From contig JAQCHG010000061.1 in the NCBI GenBank assembly GCA_027619675.1, positions 1 to 7,820 on the forward strand: a stretch of 7,820 nt of DNA. The letters are read 5' to 3'. The notes under the pieces are model-generated. The model was not told where the DNA came from. It saw nothing but the letters and a program-made list of their open reading frames with translations, and made no database searches. The stretch's first letter is position 1. The number at the start of each line of letters is the position of its first letter. The position numbers and the translations under genes are program-made. Origin of the DNA: Cyanobacteriota bacterium (GTDB taxonomy: Bacteria > Cyanobacteriota > Cyanobacteriia > Phormidesmidales > Phormidesmidaceae). Of this stretch, positions 1 to 4,646 are shown piece after piece.

Positions 1-16
1 CCCACTCCCTACTCCC

Positions 17-1006
17 CTACCCTGCCGTCGTCCGTACCCGCTCGCTGTAGTCCTGGGGGCGCACCTTGCGAAAACTTTGGAACACCCACCGCCGCAGGGC
101 TAACGGCAGATAGGACAACACCATCCCCACCTGTGCCCGCCGGGATCGGTACCCCCCCTGACGTAAATCCGCCAGCAGTTCTCGCCCCCGTTGGGTTTCG
201 CCCTTTTCAATCAGTCGCAGGGCCAACACCTGTTTCAGCCCTTGAATTTTGCCCTGGCGAGAGGCTTCTAGCACGAGCTGATCAAAGCGGTAGCCCTCCA
301 GGCAAAACAGTTTCGCCGATAGAAAGTGAATATCTTGGCGCAGGCTGGTTTGCCCCCCATGGAAGCGATACTCCATTAACCGCTCTGGGATGAAATAGCC
401 CGTTTGCCCCGCTAGAGCCAACCGCACCAACAGATCAAAGTCCTCACAGCCATCTGCCTCAAAGCGCATGAAATCCACCGCCGCCAAACTGGCCCGACGA
501 AATAGGGTGGAACCCACCTGCAAGCTCTGGCGCTCAAAGGTTTCCGTCACCAAATCGGGGATCACGGCTTCCTGGAGCTGATCCTTGCCCCATTTGGCGG
601 AATTGGCCTGGGTCGCGGCCTCGTCCCGCTGGTTACGGGCATTGATTATCCAATGGTCGGTGCAGACAAAATCCACGTTGGGGTGCTGGTCTAGCACCGC
701 CACGGTGCGGGCTAAGAAATCGGGGGTGAGGGCGTCGTCGTCGTCGAATTTGATGAAATACTCCCCCTGGGCTGCTTCGTAGCCCGATCGCATGTTGCGG
801 CTGCGCTGAATATTTTGGGGATGGCGAATGTAGCGAATGCGGGGATCCTGCCATTGGGTCACCACCGCTGCTGTATGGTCCGGGGAGGCATCGTCACAAA
901 TCAACAGCTCAAAGTCGCCGTAGGTCTGTTGAAGGACGCTGTTGACCGCGTAGGGCAAAATATCGGCCCGATTGTAGGTGGGAATGACAACACTGACTTT
1001 GGGCAT
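17..1006 (-). CDS. Family 2 glycosyltransferase (GT-A fold), probably envelope polysaccharide synthesis
   Basis: This 329-residue protein starts with the typical GT2 sequence VSVVIPTYNRADIL (residues 4-17). It then shows the nucleotide-binding Asp pair in CDDAS (38-39), the metal-binding acidic run FDDDDALTPDF (DDDD at 88-91), the catalytic-base-type motif EDFDLLVRL (ED at 188-189), and a late HGGQTS motif (216-221). Family knowledge: such soluble or membrane-associated enzymes move a sugar from a nucleotide-sugar donor to a growing glycan at the inner face of the plasma membrane. The donor and acceptor cannot be read from sequence. The last ~100 residues are a basic, helical tail with no membrane segment obvious enough to call. 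The ATG start sits just before the conserved strand, as expected, but has no clear Shine-Dalgarno sequence. It lies about 100 bp downstream of the pRiA4b-like gene on the same strand, so co-transcription with the LCP gene is plausible. The family call is firm; the specific role is inferred. Confidence 0.93.
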   Translation of the reverse strand: MPKVSVVIPTYNRADILPYAVNSVLQQTYGDFELLICDDASPDHTAAVVTQWQDPRIRYIRHPQNIQRSRNMRSGYEAAQGEYFIKFDDDDALTPDFLARTVAVLDQHPNVDFVCTDHWIINARNQRDEAATQANSAKWGKDQLQEAVIPDLVTETFERQSLQVGSTLFRRASLAAVDFMRFEADGCEDFDLLVRLALAGQTGYFIPERLMEYRFHGGQTSLRQDIHFLSAKLFCLEGYRFDQLVLEASRQGKIQGLKQVLALRLIEKGETQRGRELLADLRQGGYRSRRAQVGMVLSYLPLALRRWVFQSFRKVRPQDYSERVRTTAG

Positions 1007-1052
1007 GGGGCTGTGGGCAAAATCGAGGTGAGCGCTTCATGGCCAGAATGCC

Positions 1053-1106
1053 CGATCGCGCCCCTATGGTCCCCATTGCCCCTCCCATCGCCAGCGATCG
1101 CGCCCC
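1053..1106. repeat. 12-bp direct repeat in the gap between pRiA4b-like and glycosyltransferase genes
   Basis: CGATCGCGCCCC occurs at 1053-1064 and 1095-1106, in the 102-bp gap 1007-1108. The second copy overlaps a HIP1 octamer (1094-1101), while the first is a one-base variant of HIP1. It probably reflects local HIP1-related sequence expansion; a regulatory role is not shown. Confidence 0.4.
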
Positions 1107-1108
1107 GC

Positions 1109-1639
1109 TTAGAGGGTCAGGGCCGCCAGCCGCTCGGTGGCGGCGGCGAGGTCAAACTTGTCGGGATCAAAATCGTATCCTACCCAGGCCAGCAGCGAAT
1201 GACAGTCGGGATCATCGGGGTCCCACAGCCGTTCCAACAGTTCTTCGTATCCCCACACACCGCCACTGCCCGCTGGGGGACAGGCCCGCGCCCCGGCTAA
1301 GCACTGGACAGGGGCCGGATTTTCGGGGGCGGGGGCGATCGCCTCTAGGTGCAGAATGTGCAGCCACCCTTCCTGCAAATCGTAGGTGTAGGTCAGGCTA
1401 GCCGGGGGGACGAGGGATAGTTGATCCAAGGGTTGCTCGATACTCAGATCCCCTAAATCACCAATGGCCCGAAATCGGTAGGATGCGGTCTCTGGCCAGC
1501 CCATGGCCGCTTGGATGACGCGGTGGAAATCTGCTAGGGCGATCGCCCCCGGCACCGTCACCCGCCGCCAAATGGGGGGCTCACTGTCGGCCAACACAAT
1601 CTGCCATCGCCACTGGGTAGCAGACACTGCGTTAACCAT
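1109..1639 (-). CDS. Plasmid pRiA4b ORF-3 family protein (PF07929-like)
   Basis: This 176-residue soluble protein has the marks of the pRiA4b ORF-3 family, also named IS1096 passenger TnpR-like in some databases. These are PPIWRRVTVP (21-30), a following helix ending in MGW (46-48), YTYDLQEGWLH (84-94), a CLAGARACPP segment (113-122) leading to GGVWGYEELL (126-135), and FDPDKFDLAAA (157-167). The biochemical function of the family is unknown, and the mobile-element name reflects where it was first seen; no transposase is nearby. In relatives I recall, the segment after the Pro pair usually carries acidic residues (PPED-GG type); here it reads PPAGSGG, so a conserved site may be altered. The ATG lies 2 bp after the LCP stop codon with no well-placed ribosome-binding site, suggesting translational coupling to the upstream gene. 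The C-terminal Asn common in the family (…AAAN) is Thr here (AAAT). Confidence 0.85.
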   Translation of the reverse strand: MVNAVSATQWRWQIVLADSEPPIWRRVTVPGAIALADFHRVIQAAMGWPETASYRFRAIGDLGDLSIEQPLDQLSLVPPASLTYTYDLQEGWLHILHLEAIAPAPENPAPVQCLAGARACPPAGSGGVWGYEELLERLWDPDDPDCHSLLAWVGYDFDPDKFDLAAATERLAALTL

Positions 1640-1641
1640 CC

Positions 1642-3042
1642 CTAAAGACTGGAACTGGTGCCAAATTCATCCAACCAGTCGCGCCCCAGTTGAATGGTGA
1701 TGTCGGAGTTCAAAACCCCCGTGCTTTCTACCCGCACTTCCCCCACCCCCAGGAACCGTTGTAGGGTTTCTGCACTGGCCTGATCTCCCCCTTGGGCAAC
1801 GATGCGGGTGATGGGCAGTTCTTGGTTCCAGTCGTCGTGGACGTAGACGTTGTAGTAGCCGTTGTCCTCTAGGGCGTTGATCAGGGCGTCCACCGCGATG
1901 GGATCCCCCGTGCTGTCTTGAATGGCAATGCGGAGGTAGGCGGGATCCTCTGAGGCTGACACCTGTTGGGTGCCGAAGCTAAAGTACTCTGCCACCAGAT
2001 TGTCAATCTCCGACAGATTTGGCAGCCAGTAGCTCAGTTCAAACTCACTGGGGGAGCTGAAATCCCCCGGTAGCATGAGCATTTGCACATTGGAGGAATT
2101 GGTTTGGGAGGCAAACCCCGCCAGGGCCAATAATTCCTCCACGCTCAGGTTGGTGTCCACATGGGATTGGATCACCGACAAAATCTTGGGCAGTCGAGAG
2201 ACGGTGGCGGGGGTCAAGGTTTGTTCAATGATGGCCCGCATCATCATTTGTTGGCGCTGAATCCGGCCAATGTCTCCCTTGTCGTCGTAGCGGAAACGGA
2301 GAAACTGTAGGGCCTGGTTGCCGTTGAGGCTTTGCTCCCCTGCCTTGAGGTTGATGTATAGGTGCTGGCTATCATCCTGGTAGCGCATGTCCTTGGGCAC
2401 ATTCACCGTGACCCCCCCCAGGGCATCCACCAGTTTTTCGACCCCTTGGACGTTGATGCGCACATAGCGATCGATGGCTACGCCGCCTAGTAGCTGGCTG
2501 ACCGATCGCGCAGCCAAGGCTGGCCCCCCGTAGGTATTGGCCTCATTGAGCTTGGTCAATTCCCCTGCCACCCAAGTGCGGGTATCCCGAGGCAGCGACA
2601 GCACCACCAATTGATTGGTGTGGGGGTTAAACCGCACCAACAGCATGGTGTCCGACAACCCATCAAAGGAATTCACCAGGGAGTGGTAGCCCAAATCGGC
2701 ACTCTCGGGTGGGGGATCGTTAACGTCGGAACTGAGCACTTTTAAGCCCAGCACCAAAATGTTGACCGGACGGGTCAGGCGGGGCACCCGCAGGTTGCCG
2801 CCTCCAGTGATGGGATCATCCTGGCTAAAGACCGCCGCATCCTCTTGGGACAGTTCCGACTGGAGCAAAGGCGTGCTGTTGAGGGAAACCGCCAAAAACG
2901 CCCCCGCCGTTGCCGATGCGGTGGCAACGCCCACCAGTGCCACCCCAATGCCTAACCAGCGGGGCAGTCGAAACCCGCCCTTGGGCTTACTGGCAGCGGC
3001 ACGGGCGGGCTGCTTAGGCGTGGAGGAACGAGGGTTAGGCAC
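1642..3042 (-). CDS. LCP (LytR-CpsA-Psr) family glycopolymer-peptidoglycan transferase with C-terminal LytR_C domain
   Basis: The 466-residue protein has a basic Pro/Ser/Ala-rich cytoplasmic tail (1-29), one membrane helix (about 30-53), an extracytoplasmic linker, and an LCP catalytic domain (about 92-275). Landmarks are VNILVLGL (93-100), DGLSDTMLL (127-135), SLPRDT (149-154), NEANTYGG (166-173), DALGGV (207-212), and the Arg-rich stretch LQFLRFRYDDKGDIGRIQRQ (245-264). The Arg and Asp residues in these motifs bind the polyprenyl-pyrophosphate head group in characterised homologues. A second domain at about 366-455 (LRIAIQDSTG… to VLNSDITIQLG) fits LytR_C. Family knowledge: LCP enzymes transfer lipid-linked glycopolymers to peptidoglycan outside the plasma membrane; the cyanobacterial substrate is not evident here. 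The start is GTG, chosen because GAGG lies 6 nt upstream and an in-frame stop occurs about 33 nt upstream. It heads a tight cluster with the pRiA4b-like gene and a glycosyltransferase. Confidence 0.94.
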   Translation of the reverse strand: MPNPRSSTPKQPARAAASKPKGGFRLPRWLGIGVALVGVATASATAGAFLAVSLNSTPLLQSELSQEDAAVFSQDDPITGGGNLRVPRLTRPVNILVLGLKVLSSDVNDPPPESADLGYHSLVNSFDGLSDTMLLVRFNPHTNQLVVLSLPRDTRTWVAGELTKLNEANTYGGPALAARSVSQLLGGVAIDRYVRINVQGVEKLVDALGGVTVNVPKDMRYQDDSQHLYINLKAGEQSLNGNQALQFLRFRYDDKGDIGRIQRQQMMMRAIIEQTLTPATVSRLPKILSVIQSHVDTNLSVEELLALAGFASQTNSSNVQMLMLPGDFSSPSEFELSYWLPNLSEIDNLVAEYFSFGTQQVSASEDPAYLRIAIQDSTGDPIAVDALINALEDNGYYNVYVHDDWNQELPITRIVAQGGDQASAETLQRFLGVGEVRVESTGVLNSDITIQLGRDWLDEFGTSSSL

Positions 3043-3233
3043 AGAAAACCTCAGGGCAAAGGCTAAAAACGATCAAGCAACGAAAAACCAATGCAATAGG
3101 GCGGCATTCATCTTACACACATTGCTCCGAATTTCCCTATGGCAGGGGCACGGAAGACAACACGTGTATTGTATTGATGAATTTCAAGAATGCCACTGAA
3201 TTTGTGCCCAATTACCGCCGTTGTCTGGCCGAT
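3043..3233. other. Intergenic region between LCP start and rhodanese stop
   Basis: This 191-bp non-coding stretch must hold the LCP promoter unless the rhodanese transcript reads through. It is more AT-rich than its surroundings. It contains an 8-bp palindrome ACACGTGT at 3160-3167, about 118 bp before the LCP start codon, which could be a regulator site. I could not pair a convincing -35 with a -10 box and found no hairpin followed by a T-run that would end the rhodanese transcript. No small gene is supported. Confidence 0.4.
3049..3052 (-). promoter_or_regulatory. Ribosome-binding site supporting the GTG start of the LCP gene
   Basis: The minus strand reads GAGGTTTTCTGTG, which puts a GAGG Shine-Dalgarno core 6 nt before the GTG codon. 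No ATG, GTG or TTG lies between this codon and the in-frame TGA upstream, so this start is well supported. Confidence 0.65.
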
Positions 3234-3635
3234 TTACACAGTAGCCCCTTCAATGGCTCCACCGGCCTGTTGCCAGAGGGCAAGTCCCCCCTGTAACTCG
3301 GCTACGCGCACAAATCCAGCTTCCCGTAGGTAATGGGCTCCAGCGGCGGTCTCTTCATCACTACCGCCGTAGAGGAAGATGTCGCGATCGCGCTCCAGAG
3401 CCGCGAGGGCCGCATCGGGCAGCGTTGCCAGGGGCATGGTCACGGCCCCAGTGATGCGAGCTTGATTGTAGGCTGCGCGATCGCGCACATCCACAATGGT
3501 TAGGGCGGGCTCACCCCAATTCAATCGGGTTTTCAAATGGTCTGGGCTGACCTGATCCGTCAGGGATGGCGGTGTCGGTAACGGCCCCGTCAAAGTCCCT
3601 TTCATTGCGTTGATTTGGTCGGCAATCTGAGCCAT
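3234..3635 (-). CDS. Rhodanese-like domain protein lacking the catalytic cysteine
   Basis: This 133-residue protein is a single rhodanese homology domain (about 28-125) after a short N-terminal tail, with no signal peptide or membrane helix. Recognisable parts are the VDVRD strand-turn (48-52), RITGAVTMPL (60-69, equivalent to the usual HIPGA-N-P segment), the active-site loop region IFLYGGSDEETA (86-97), and the late GYxxVxxLxGGLxxW-like segment GFVRVAELQGGLALWQQAG (107-125). In active sulfurtransferases the loop starts with Cys (Y-C-x-x-G-x-R-S/A type). Here the codon at that position is GGC (Gly90), the loop is acidic and it has no Arg, so persulfide chemistry is unlikely. Such Cys-less domains are known and are generally thought to bind or regulate partners; the partner here is unknown. 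The ATG start has AGGAGA upstream, at a rather long 12-nt spacing. Confidence 0.9.
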   Translation of the reverse strand: MAQIADQINAMKGTLTGPLPTPPSLTDQVSPDHLKTRLNWGEPALTIVDVRDRAAYNQARITGAVTMPLATLPDAALAALERDRDIFLYGGSDEETAAGAHYLREAGFVRVAELQGGLALWQQAGGAIEGATV

Positions 3636-3647
3636 AGCGACAAGAAG

Positions 3648-3653
3648 TCTCCT
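3648..3653 (-). promoter_or_regulatory. Ribosome-binding site of the rhodanese-like gene
   Basis: The minus strand has AGGAGA 12 nt before the ATG at 3635. The core is good but the spacing is longer than the usual 5-9 nt. No better-placed start codon follows it, so the ATG is kept. Confidence 0.5.
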
Positions 3654-3682
3654 AATCTGCGTCTTGGTGTTGCCATGACAGG

Positions 3683-3703
3683 GTGATCAGCATCGTGATC
3701 AGC
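3683..3703. repeat. Tandem 9-bp direct repeats GTGATCAGC, possible operator
   Basis: GTGATCAGC occurs at 3683-3691 and 3695-3703, 12 bp apart start to start, each containing the palindrome TGATCA. An inverted partial copy (GCTGATC) occurs at 3805-3811. The pair lies 48-68 bp upstream of the rhodanese-like start codon, where a promoter-proximal regulator would bind. The repeat is seen directly; its role is inferred. Confidence 0.45.
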
Positions 3704-3843
3704 CGGGGGCAACTGCAAATTAGCCTATCGAACCCAGTTGCTTGCCCCCCTCCCCTGGAAGGGCCAGATACCGAAACCGTCAGCCCTACCGATGGGGGGA
3801 TATTGCTGATCTTTGACAGAATCTGTGGCTAGGGGCGATCGCC

Positions 3844-3890
3844 GTTGCACAACCAGGGTGCTGACGTTAGGCGATCGCTGGTTGTGCAAC
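3844..3890. repeat. Perfect 13-bp inverted repeat with 21-nt loop, flanked and filled by HIP1 sites
   Basis: The left arm GTTGCACAACCAG (3844-3856) and the right arm CTGGTTGTGCAAC (3878-3890) are exact reverse complements. HIP1 octamers lie at 3835-3842, just outside the left arm, and at 3871-3878, at the inner edge of the right arm. Neither strand has a T-run after the stem, so it is not a standard intrinsic terminator. Each arm also contains a smaller dyad, GTTG-N2-CAAC, so it could instead be a pair of protein-binding sites 37 bp apart. Confidence 0.6.
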
Positions 3891-3928
3891 TACCTGCGCA
3901 GTCATGTCGGGTCTGGTATCTCGCCGCC

Positions 3929-3946
3929 AATCTACGGCAGTAGATT
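3929..3946 (-). terminator. Small hairpin downstream of the Hlip gene (terminator-like, without T-run)
   Basis: AATCTAC (3929-3935) and GTAGATT (3940-3946) form a perfect 7-bp stem with a 4-nt loop, 35-52 bp beyond the Hlip stop codon in the direction of transcription. It is AT-rich and is not followed by a run of T on the minus strand. It may be an RNA 3'-end or processing structure rather than a true rho-independent terminator. Confidence 0.3.
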
Positions 3947-3980
3947 CATTCCGAAAAATCCCCTGAACGGATGCCAGCCC

Positions 3981-4151
3981 CTAGGCCAACCCTAACCAGG
4001 ACAGGACACCATGGCCCGTGAAGTATTCGATCGCGATCACCAGGATGAAGCCCACCATGGCGGCCCGACCGTTGAGGCGCTCAGCGTAGGCGGTGAAGCC
4101 CGTTTTGGGTCGTTGCAGATTGGGGGTAACGGAAGGTTCGAGGTCAGCCAT
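3981..4151 (-). CDS. High-light-inducible protein (Hlip / one-helix chlorophyll a/b-binding-like protein)
   Basis: The 56-residue product reads MADLEPSVTP at the start, then GFTAYAERLNGRAAMVGF (18-35) and a hydrophobic stretch to IEYF (about 31-44), ending GHGVLSWLGLA. The motif E24-x-x-N27-G-R29-x-A-M-x-G-F is the chlorophyll-binding signature of the first LHC-type helix, and all key residues are intact. Family knowledge: Hlips are thylakoid single-helix proteins that dimerise, bind chlorophyll a and carotenoid, dissipate excess energy, and protect photosystem II assembly and chlorophyll synthesis, usually under high light or other stress. From memory the C-terminal half resembles the HliD type more than HliA/HliB; this needs alignment. 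The ATG is firm: an in-frame stop lies 6 codons upstream. There is no obvious Shine-Dalgarno sequence. It is monocistronic or at the end of its unit, with divergent genes to its right. Confidence 0.95.
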   Translation of the reverse strand: MADLEPSVTPNLQRPKTGFTAYAERLNGRAAMVGFILVIAIEYFTGHGVLSWLGLA

Positions 4152-4290
4152 AGCGATCGCCCAAGGTTAAGTTTGTATACTCTCAATTGTCTGAAGAGAC
4201 TGGCCTAGCGTCAATTTCGGCTGCCTTCGGATTTCCTACCCCAGGGGCGATGGGCAACCAGGGAAACTCTCGGTAGCCTGGATACCTGTC
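4152..4290. promoter_or_regulatory. Divergent promoter region between Hlip and the small membrane protein gene
   Basis: This 139-bp gap separates two divergently read genes. GTATAC at 4175-4180 is embedded in TGTATACT, giving a good -10 hexamer on each strand: TATACT on plus (4176-4181) and TATACA on minus (4179-4174). No good -35 lies at the right distance on either strand, which would fit activator-dependent promoters. If the minus-strand box is used, the Hlip leader would be very short (about 15-20 nt). I looked for paired HLR1-type repeats (the RpaB site of high-light genes) and did not find a convincing set. A HIP1 octamer sits at 4153-4160, just before the Hlip start. Confidence 0.35.
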
Positions 4291-4294
4291 ATGC

Positions 4295-4299
4295 AGAGG
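4295..4299 (+). promoter_or_regulatory. Ribosome-binding site favouring the ATG at 4309
   Basis: AGAGG lies 9 nt before the ATG at 4309. The other in-frame ATG, at 4291, has no comparable site and actually overlaps this one, so 4309 is the preferred start. Confidence 0.45.
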
Positions 4300-4308
4300 C
4301 GTCTCCCG

Positions 4309-4596
4309 ATGGATTCCCCGAATTCCCCACGAGTTTGGCGAGGGGTTGCCATGGTCCTTTCTGCGGGGCTGGCCATCGGTATGGGCGCTTGGGTTGCCTA
4401 CCACACCACCCCGATGCCCTTGGCTCCTCAATTACCTGACCTGGGGGATCTCGATCGCTGGTATGCCCGCAGTGTGGGGACCCAGGTGGTTAACCGCACC
4501 AAGGATGAGGTCCAAGTCTGGGCTGAAGCAGAAGGTGCTTCCCCCGCTCCCCAGGCTCCCCAATCGCCCCAGTCTGCCCCTGCTAACTCCCCATAG
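4309..4596 (+). CDS. Small single-pass membrane protein of unknown function
   Basis: From the preferred ATG the product has 95 residues; an in-frame ATG at 4291 would add 6 (MQRRLP). I do not recognise the family. Visible features are a short polar N-terminus with Arg residues (SPRVWRG), one hydrophobic segment (VAMVLSAGLAIGMGAWVAY) that could be an uncleaved anchor or a signal peptide, a more structured part (LPDLGDLDRWYARSVGTQVVNRTKDEVQVWAEAEG), and a Pro/Ala/Gln/Ser-rich tail with repeated PQ pairs that is probably disordered. By the positive-inside rule the C-terminal part should be outside the cytoplasm. It lies 50 bp before the TPR protein gene on the same strand, so both could form an operon. 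Codon use and HIP1-free GC content look like the neighbours, so it is probably a real native gene, but no function can be assigned. Confidence 0.7.
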   Translation: MDSPNSPRVWRGVAMVLSAGLAIGMGAWVAYHTTPMPLAPQLPDLGDLDRWYARSVGTQVVNRTKDEVQVWAEAEGASPAPQAPQSPQSAPANSP

Positions 4597-4646
4597 AAAG
4601 CTGCTACCCTCGTGAGCATTCCTCAAAGGCTTGGGAATTTGCCGCC

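Larger units (their letters stand above)
3636..3980. other. 345-bp non-coding region between the rhodanese-like and Hlip genes, with three symmetric elements
   Basis: I see no credible gene here. A 60-codon plus-strand reading frame beginning at a TTG runs across the inverted repeat and over the end of Hlip, and looks like no known protein. The region is upstream of the rhodanese-like gene and downstream of Hlip on the same strand. It therefore may hold the rhodanese promoter and the Hlip 3' end. It contains direct repeats (3683-3703), a short odd-length palindrome ACAGAATCTGT (3816-3826), a long inverted repeat with two HIP1 sites (3835-3890) and a small hairpin (3929-3946). A small RNA is possible but not shown. 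Confidence 0.5.

Noticed and set aside
815..1300. Plus-strand open frame of 161 codons across the glycosyltransferase start and the pRiA4b-like gene end
   Set aside because: It lies opposite two well-supported genes, its product has no recognisable domain, and it is a GC-rich antisense shadow.
1109..1639. Mobile element suggested by the IS1096-passenger name of the pRiA4b-like family
   Set aside because: There is no transposase, no terminal inverted repeats or target duplication around the gene, and it is tightly joined to the LCP gene.
2759..3199. Plus-strand open frame of 146 codons opposite the LCP N-terminus
   Set aside because: Antisense to a clear membrane anchor and LCP domain; its composition follows from the opposite-strand codons and no motif is visible.
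3813..3841. Perfect -35 box TTGACA at 3813-3818 on the plus strand
   Set aside because: No -10-like hexamer lies 16-18 bp downstream (that position is the HIP1 site), and no plus-strand gene follows until 4309.
3636..3980. tRNA or known cyanobacterial small RNA (Yfr1 type) in the non-coding region
   Set aside because: No cloverleaf with a T-arm consensus was found, and the Yfr1 core (ACTCCTCACAC) is absent.
3813..3995. Plus-strand 60-codon frame in the non-coding region
   Set aside because: It starts at TTG without a ribosome-binding site, spans the inverted repeat and ends antisense to Hlip.
4183..4431. Minus-strand frame of 82 codons upstream of Hlip
   Set aside because: It overlaps the divergent promoter region and the small membrane protein gene, has no recognisable domain, and would run into the Hlip promoter.
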